Shown here: in pieces, positions 15,577 to 19,255 of the stretch
How the letters are laid out: each line of letters starts with the position of its first letter
Numbering within the stretch: position 1 is the stretch's first letter
From: CAYVAP01 sp964521065
Lineage (GTDB): Bacteria > Bacteroidota > Bacteroidia > J057
NCBI GenBank assembly: GCA_964521065.1
Contig: CAZFPQ010000130.1
Span: 1 to 19,255 of the forward strand
DNA: 19,255 nt
Reading direction: 5' to 3'
Translations under genes and position numbers: made by a program
Notes under the pieces: generated by a model
Told to the model about the DNA's origin: nothing
Seen by the model: the letters and a program-made list of their open reading frames with translations, nothing else
The model's database searches: none

Positions 15577-16512
15577 ATGCCATTAAGGACAAAAAAATTA
15601 CAGTTAATCTTGCTTAAAATTTCTTGGGACCCACTTTACAAGCATCCTCTGCCTCCTGGGCACCGCTTTCCCATGGAAAAATACGACCTTATTCCAGAGC
15701 AACTGATCTATGAAGGTACCATCACAGAGGACAACTTGTATAGGCCTGGACGCATCTCAGAAGCAACCATCCTACTTACCCATGCGGCACCTTATTGGGA
15801 AAAATTAAAAAGCGGGAATCTTTCCCGGCGAGAGATACGAAAGACTGGTTTTCCCTATTCGGCTCAGTTAGTCGAAAGGGCAGTGACCATTCCCATGGGA
15901 ACCATTCAAAATGCCCTTTTTGCGCAGGAGTATGGGGTAGCCATTAACGGAGCTGGTGGTACTCACCACGCATTTACGGACCGAGGAGAGGGATTCTGCT
16001 TACTTAATGACATTGCCATTGCCGCCAACTACCTGCTGAAAGAAGGACGCATTCAAAAGGCCTTGGTAGTAGACCTAGATGTCCATCAAGGCAATGGAAC
16101 CGCTCAAATCATGCAAAACGAAGAGCGGGTATTTACTTTTTCCATGCATTGTGAAGCCAACTATCCCCTACACAAGGAAGAATCGGACCTAGATATTGGA
16201 CTGCCGGTTGGAACAGGAGACAAAACCTATCTACAAACCCTTTACCGTATCCTACCGAATTTGCTGGATAGCGTAAAACCGGATTTGGTCTTTTACCTAT
16301 CCGGAGTAGATATCCTAGAGACGGATAAGCTGGGGAAACTGAAGGTGAGTATGCGCGGTTGTAAAGATCGGGATGAGTTTGTTCTCAGAACTTGTCGAGC
16401 CAGACAAGTGCCAATAGCCATTTCGCTTGGGGGAGGTTACTCACCTCAGTTACGCCACATCATTGAGGCCCACAGTGAGGTATTTAGACTTGCACAAGAA
16501 TTATATTTCTAG
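15577..16512 (+). CDS. Histone deacetylase-superfamily hydrolase, class IV-like
   Basis: An arginase/deacetylase-fold enzyme of up to 311 residues. The zinc site and catalytic groups are intact. The His dyad GAGGTHHA gives His130 and His131; DLDVHQGNGT gives ligands Asp168 and His170; SGVDILETDKLG gives the third ligand Asp245; and GGGY gives Tyr288. The DILExDxLG form of the third motif is that of class IV (HDAC11-like) enzymes rather than class I or II. Bacterial members deacetylate acyl-lysines, acylpolyamines or small amides, and some class IV enzymes prefer long acyl chains; the substrate here is unknown. Homologues usually begin at about KISWDPLYKHPLP, so the TTG at 15610 (300 residues) is a plausible alternative to ATG 15577. 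Cytosolic, no signal peptide. The gene is monocistronic, between a divergent GIN gene and a convergent lipoprotein gene. Confidence 0.9.
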   Translation: MPLRTKKLQLILLKISWDPLYKHPLPPGHRFPMEKYDLIPEQLIYEGTITEDNLYRPGRISEATILLTHAAPYWEKLKSGNLSRREIRKTGFPYSAQLVERAVTIPMGTIQNALFAQEYGVAINGAGGTHHAFTDRGEGFCLLNDIAIAANYLLKEGRIQKALVVDLDVHQGNGTAQIMQNEERVFTFSMHCEANYPLHKEESDLDIGLPVGTGDKTYLQTLYRILPNLLDSVKPDLVFYLSGVDILETDKLGKLKVSMRGCKDRDEFVLRTCRARQVPIAISLGGGYSPQLRHIIEAHSEVFRLAQELYF

Positions 16513-16643
16513 CCCCCTCATTCCCAAGGATTAACAAAAAAATCAAAGGGCTTAGAAAGCAAAAAAACAAACTGGAAGGATTGCCCATTAACCCGCACAT
16601 CCCTTTATCCTTTAAAAATCACCACCACCCCTATCTCATGCCC

Positions 16644-17153
16644 TCAGAAGTCTGAATCATCGAACCAATAATAAGCCTGCCAAGCCTCTAGGGGAGACTC
16701 CCGGCGAAGGCTCATTCTGGCTCTTCCAGTACCAGAGAAGGTATTGTTTTCGTCTTGTTGAATGGTCAAGGTAAAGTTTCTTACTACGGTAGCCGTGGTT
16801 TCTGTACTGTCTAGTTGGGTATAATAGTTCCAATCAAGGTTAACATTGACTACACTTTGGAAAAGGCGAAACGCTGTAGTAAGCTCGGTAGCTCGGTCCC
16901 AACGAACGTCTTGCCCTAAATCAGGGTCATAATAGGCAAAGGTAAAATCGGAGGTAAATAAGCGACCGTACAGAGTGGTATCCCTTAGTTCATAGGCATT
17001 CTTGAAGAGCTGAAAAAAGCCATCAATATTGGTGGGATCCCCCAATAAATTCACGTCGGCAAGCCCCTCTGGATCCAATCTAGGAGTAAAGGGATTACAA
17101 GCCATAAACCAGGCCAATACCGATATAAACCCAATAGGAGCAAAACGCTTCAT
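16644..17153 (-). CDS. Uncharacterised lipoprotein, possible NTF2-like fold
   Basis: A 169-residue protein from ATG 17153 (an in-frame TTG one codon earlier is less likely). A short basic start, hydrophobic core and WFMAC end in a lipobox with Cys19, followed by Asn, Pro and Phe. It should therefore be a lipid-anchored periplasmic or outer-membrane lipoprotein. The mature part (IDGFFQLFKNAYELRDTTLYGRLF... FTFAYYDPDLG) has the look of SnoaL/NTF2-like proteins: a first helix with an 'F..AYE.RD...Y' pattern, then beta strands with repeated aromatic residues. Similar lipoproteins occur widely in Bacteroidota and related phyla without a known role; I recognise no enzyme motif. The start codon overlaps the stop of the upstream 76-residue gene (TGATG), so the two are translationally coupled. 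The convergent gap 16513-16643 shows no strong hairpin. Confidence 0.75.
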   Translation of the reverse strand: MKRFAPIGFISVLAWFMACNPFTPRLDPEGLADVNLLGDPTNIDGFFQLFKNAYELRDTTLYGRLFTSDFTFAYYDPDLGQDVRWDRATELTTAFRLFQSVVNVNLDWNYYTQLDSTETTATVVRNFTLTIQQDENNTFSGTGRARMSLRRESPLEAWQAYYWFDDSDF

Positions 17154-17383
17154 CAAGGCTGGTGGCCATTGCCGTTGCTACGAGCTTTGATCATGCTAGT
17201 CAAAACTGATTCCTGACGAGCCAACTGATGCAAAAAGACCTTCAATACGCTGGCCTGGGCCCTGATAGCGGGCTCTTCCAATTCTGGAAGCTGGGACTGA
17301 AGCTTTTCAGCCAGGCGGGTAGCCTGGGTCATGAGTCGGTGAATTTCTTCGGTATCTTTGAGCAGTTCCTGAGTCGGTAACAT
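17153..17383 (-). CDS. Small helical (coiled-coil-like) protein of unknown function
   Basis: A 76-residue, apparently all-helical protein with leucine/alanine heptad-like spacing (IHRLMTQATRLAEKLQSQL, then QASVLKVFLHQLARQESVL) broken by a short LEEPA turn, so a helical hairpin is likely. There is no signal peptide, no cysteine and no DNA-binding motif that I can name. The C-terminal tail (ARSNGNGHQP) looks disordered. Its TGA stop shares a base with the ATG of the lipoprotein gene, which supports a real gene and a two-gene operon. The upstream 210 bp separate it from the ROK kinase gene. I do not recognise the family. A cytosolic small protein coupled to an exported lipoprotein is an odd pairing, and nothing shows that the products interact. 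Confidence 0.68.
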   Translation of the reverse strand: MLPTQELLKDTEEIHRLMTQATRLAEKLQSQLPELEEPAIRAQASVLKVFLHQLARQESVLTSMIKARSNGNGHQP

Positions 17384-17593
17384 ACTATTCAGGTTAGAAA
17401 AAGAATGAGAGGCAAGGGAATCGCCAAAGGGTCACATACCTAACTCGAGGATGATAAAGCGGATTAGAAAGTAATCCCGTAGAATCAGGAATGCCCCAAT
17501 ACAACGGGAAGGTAAGCCATTTATTGAAATGATAAAAATTTTAAAGGCAAAACAAAGCTAGCGTCTCCTATGTGTATAGCCTGAGATATAGGC
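17384..17593. other. Gap with overlapping inverted repeats upstream of the small helical gene
   Basis: No gene is visible. GGATTA (17461-17466) pairs with TAATCC (17472-17477) over a 5-nt loop. TCCCGT (17475-17480) pairs with ACGGGA (17504-17509) and shares three bases with the first stem, so the two are mutually exclusive. They would lie in the leader or promoter of the minus-strand gene starting at 17383. An imperfect stem with a bulged base (17578-17596) overlaps the end of the ROK gene and may aid its termination. Confidence 0.3.
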
Positions 17594-18589
17594 CTAGTTT
17601 GTAGCCTGATGCTCACTTCCAACCGCGGGAGCTCGCCCAATTTCTTTCCAGACCAAGGAGGAAGCACCTAAAATCGCGGCATCACTTTCTGGCAATTGAG
17701 AGCGGATAAGCTTAACCTTATTTTTAAATATGGGCAACACATGCTCATTTAAATACTTTTCTGTAGGCTCAAGGATATAGTGCCCGGCCCGTGCTACTCC
17801 TCCAAATAGGAAAATCGCTTCAGGACTAAAAATATTTACCACGTTGGATAGTGTCTTACCGAGGTACTCACCCGTACGCTCGAAAGTCCTATGGGCAATA
17901 TGGTCTCCTTTTTCAGCCGCGTCAAAAACCGCTTTGGGGGTAATGTCCTCACGAGGAATTTGACGAAGCGGGCAGTCGTCATGACTACCAGACAGTTCTT
18001 CCATTACGGTAAGCACCACACCCCTGGCGGCAGCATAAGTTTCTAAACATCCCCTTCTCCCACAGGTACAGGGCCGCCCTCCCCACACAGTGGTTACGTG
18101 ACCAAGCTCACCGGCAAAACCATCATGGCCATACACCAACTCTCCATTCACGATAAAACCACTGCCTACTCCTGTCCCCAAGGTAACCATGATGAAGTTT
18201 TGCATGCCTTTAGCTCCGCCATAGATCAATTCCCCCATTGCGGCGGCATTGGCATCATTGGTCACAAAAATTGGAACATCATAGTACTTAGCAAACTCAT
18301 CCGCGATGGGAAGAATGCCGTCCCATATCAGGTTAGGGGCATCCTCAATGGTGCCTTGGTAAAAATTGGCATTGGGAGCTCCAATTCCAATTCCCCGAAG
18401 CTCGTAGGCCACGTCGACCCCCTCCAGTAACGCAGTTAATCCTTCATGCAGGTGAGCAATGTATGAGGGAAAATCGTCCTCTTTGCGGGTAGGCATAGAT
18501 GAGCTGGCCAAAATATGTCCTTGCTCATCTGATAGGCCAAACTTGGTATTGGTTCCTCCGATGTCAATGCCAATGGCAACCGGTTTCAT
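17594..18589 (-). CDS. ROK-family sugar kinase (glucokinase-like)
   Basis: From ATG 18589 this is a 331-residue ROK kinase, normal length; the in-frame TTG at 18643 adds residues that do not resemble the family. The phosphate-binding loop GIDIGGTNTK is at residues 6-16, the catalytic aspartate is Asp112 in TNDANAAAMGE, and GTGVGSGFI (138-146) follows. The zinc site is formed by His164 in GELGH with Cys174, Cys176 and Cys181 in CTCGRRGCLE (174-183), the ROK signature. No N-terminal helix-turn-helix is present, so it is an enzyme and not a NagC/XylR-type repressor. It phosphorylates a hexose, most likely glucose; N-acetylglucosamine, N-acetylmannosamine or fructose are possible, as specificity cannot be read with confidence. 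It follows the VWA gene on the same strand after 79 bp, with no obvious functional link to it. Confidence 0.92.
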   Translation of the reverse strand: MKPVAIGIDIGGTNTKFGLSDEQGHILASSSMPTRKEDDFPSYIAHLHEGLTALLEGVDVAYELRGIGIGAPNANFYQGTIEDAPNLIWDGILPIADEFAKYYDVPIFVTNDANAAAMGELIYGGAKGMQNFIMVTLGTGVGSGFIVNGELVYGHDGFAGELGHVTTVWGGRPCTCGRRGCLETYAAARGVVLTVMEELSGSHDDCPLRQIPREDITPKAVFDAAEKGDHIAHRTFERTGEYLGKTLSNVVNIFSPEAIFLFGGVARAGHYILEPTEKYLNEHVLPIFKNKVKLIRSQLPESDAAILGASSLVWKEIGRAPAVGSEHQATN

Positions 18590-18668
18590 AAGATATGGAT
18601 GTGGTTGAGATTTTGCTACGAATCTATCAAATTCAATATACAAAAGGGATGTTCCTGGACGAAAAGTT

Positions 18669-19255
18669 TCAGGAACTTGGTTTGGGGATACTTCTTCCTT
18701 CTAATGCCGCAGCCATTAAAACAGGAAAATGGTCGGGAGTACAGGCAAAAGTTGGGATGCCCATTCCTACAAACTGCCGGGCAAGACCTTGGTCAAAAAA
18801 GGGTTTCCCTTGATCGGTTAAGGCCAGCAGAGCAATAAAGTTCACCCCACTCTTCTTAATCTCAGCAGCTCGATTCAGCATTTTCTCACGGTTACCTCCT
18901 TCATATAGATCAGAGATCAGAATCAGGATGGTATCACTAGGCCGGCTTATCAAAGATTGACAGTAATCCAAAGCACGGCCGATATGTGTCCCTCCCCCTA
19001 GCTGCACACCAAACAAAACATCTACTGGGTCGGCAAGGTGTTCACTTAGGTCAACTACAGCCGTATCAAAGGCCACCAATTGGGTTTGGATGGCTTTCAT
19101 GGAGGCGAGGACCGCCGCAAACACACTAGCGTAAATCACGGAACTGGCCATTGATCCACTTTGATCCAAGGCCAAGATCACCCTTTTGAGGGCTGACTTT
19201 TTCCGGCCGTAGCCAATCAGTTGCTGGGGAATGATGGCTTCGTATTCGCGTTGGT
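18669..19255 (-). CDS. VWA-domain protein, CoxE-like, C-terminal part (cut by window end)
   Basis: The last 194 residues of a longer gene whose start lies beyond the right edge. The frame stays open to the edge: upstream of the GTG at 19181 it reads QREYEAIIPQQLIGYGRKKS, which is typical family sequence, so that GTG is not the start. The von Willebrand factor A metal-ion site is complete: DQSGSM (DxSxS), the threonine in GGGTHIG, and the aspartate in ISDLYEG. The sequence ASSVIYASVFAAVLASM and FGVQLGGGTHI are familiar from a CoxE-like VWA family that in many bacteria sits beside MoxR-type AAA ATPase, DUF5682 and SWIM zinc-finger genes. That association is recalled, not visible here. VWA proteins of this type are cytosolic partners of MoxR ATPases, thought to act in metal insertion or protein remodelling. 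Confidence 0.85.
   Translation of the reverse strand, partial: QREYEAIIPQQLIGYGRKKSALKRVILALDQSGSMASSVIYASVFAAVLASMKAIQTQLVAFDTAVVDLSEHLADPVDVLFGVQLGGGTHIGRALDYCQSLISRPSDTILILISDLYEGGNREKMLNRAAEIKKSGVNFIALLALTDQGKPFFDQGLARQFVGMGIPTFACTPDHFPVLMAAALEGRSIPKPSS

Noticed and set aside
16513..16643. Possible terminator between the HDAC and lipoprotein genes
   Set aside because: The area has A-runs but only a 4-bp stem (GCTT/AAGC on the minus strand); too weak to call.
17594..18589. ROK protein as a NagC/Mlc-type repressor
   Set aside because: There is no N-terminal helix-turn-helix domain; the protein starts directly at the phosphate-binding loop of the kinase.
18595..18838. Plus-strand frames of 72 and 79 codons at the ROK-VWA junction
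   Set aside because: They overlap the coding end of the VWA gene on the other strand and have no recognisable features.

Overview
The window reads as a chromosomal segment of a Bacteroidota bacterium, most likely a marine or environmental member of the Saprospiria (Lewinella-like). This is inference from gene content. The giant surface protein at 7379-12913 ends in a gliding-motility-type (CHU_C / type B) type IX secretion sorting domain. A GIN-domain (DUF2807) protein and a flavobacterial-type carotenoid 3,4-desaturase are present. Start codons mostly lack Shine-Dalgarno sequences, and some upstream regions carry boxes close to the Bacteroidota promoter consensus (TTTG, about 19 nt, TAnnTTTG). 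No rRNA, tRNA, CRISPR array, insertion sequence or prophage gene was seen.

Layout from left to right. A glucose-1-dehydrogenase-like SDR (minus) with its own terminator diverges from a two-gene toxin-antitoxin module (small helical antitoxin plus Doc toxin, overlapping by 4 bp). Next comes an MFS drug-type exporter, followed after 4 bp by a DUF4442 hotdog-fold protein. A CrtD-like carotenoid desaturase converges on a galM-murQ operon (minus, 9 bp apart) across a shared terminator hairpin. Divergent from galM is the 1844-residue secreted protein, with a signal peptide, N-terminal Ig/cadherin-like domains, about 15 tandem repeats of about 75 residues, a PKD domain and the C-terminal sorting domain. 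A 21-nt-armed hairpin separates it from a MATE exporter. The MATE gene converges on the GIN-domain gene across a perfect 14-bp hairpin. The GIN gene diverges from a class IV-type histone deacetylase homologue. The right third is a minus-strand run: a VWA protein cut by the window end, a ROK sugar kinase, a small helical protein, and a lipoprotein whose start overlaps the helical protein's stop by one base.

Functional themes are sugar and cell-wall metabolism (SDR, GalM, MurQ, ROK kinase), efflux (MFS, MATE), surface and envelope proteins (repeat protein, GIN protein, lipoprotein) and one toxin-antitoxin module. Most of the window is ordinary core and accessory genome. I do not see a clearly undescribed multi-gene system. 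The best leads are the Doc partner, the repeat protein, the bacterial HDAC, the small-protein/lipoprotein pair, and whatever lies beyond the right edge next to the VWA gene.
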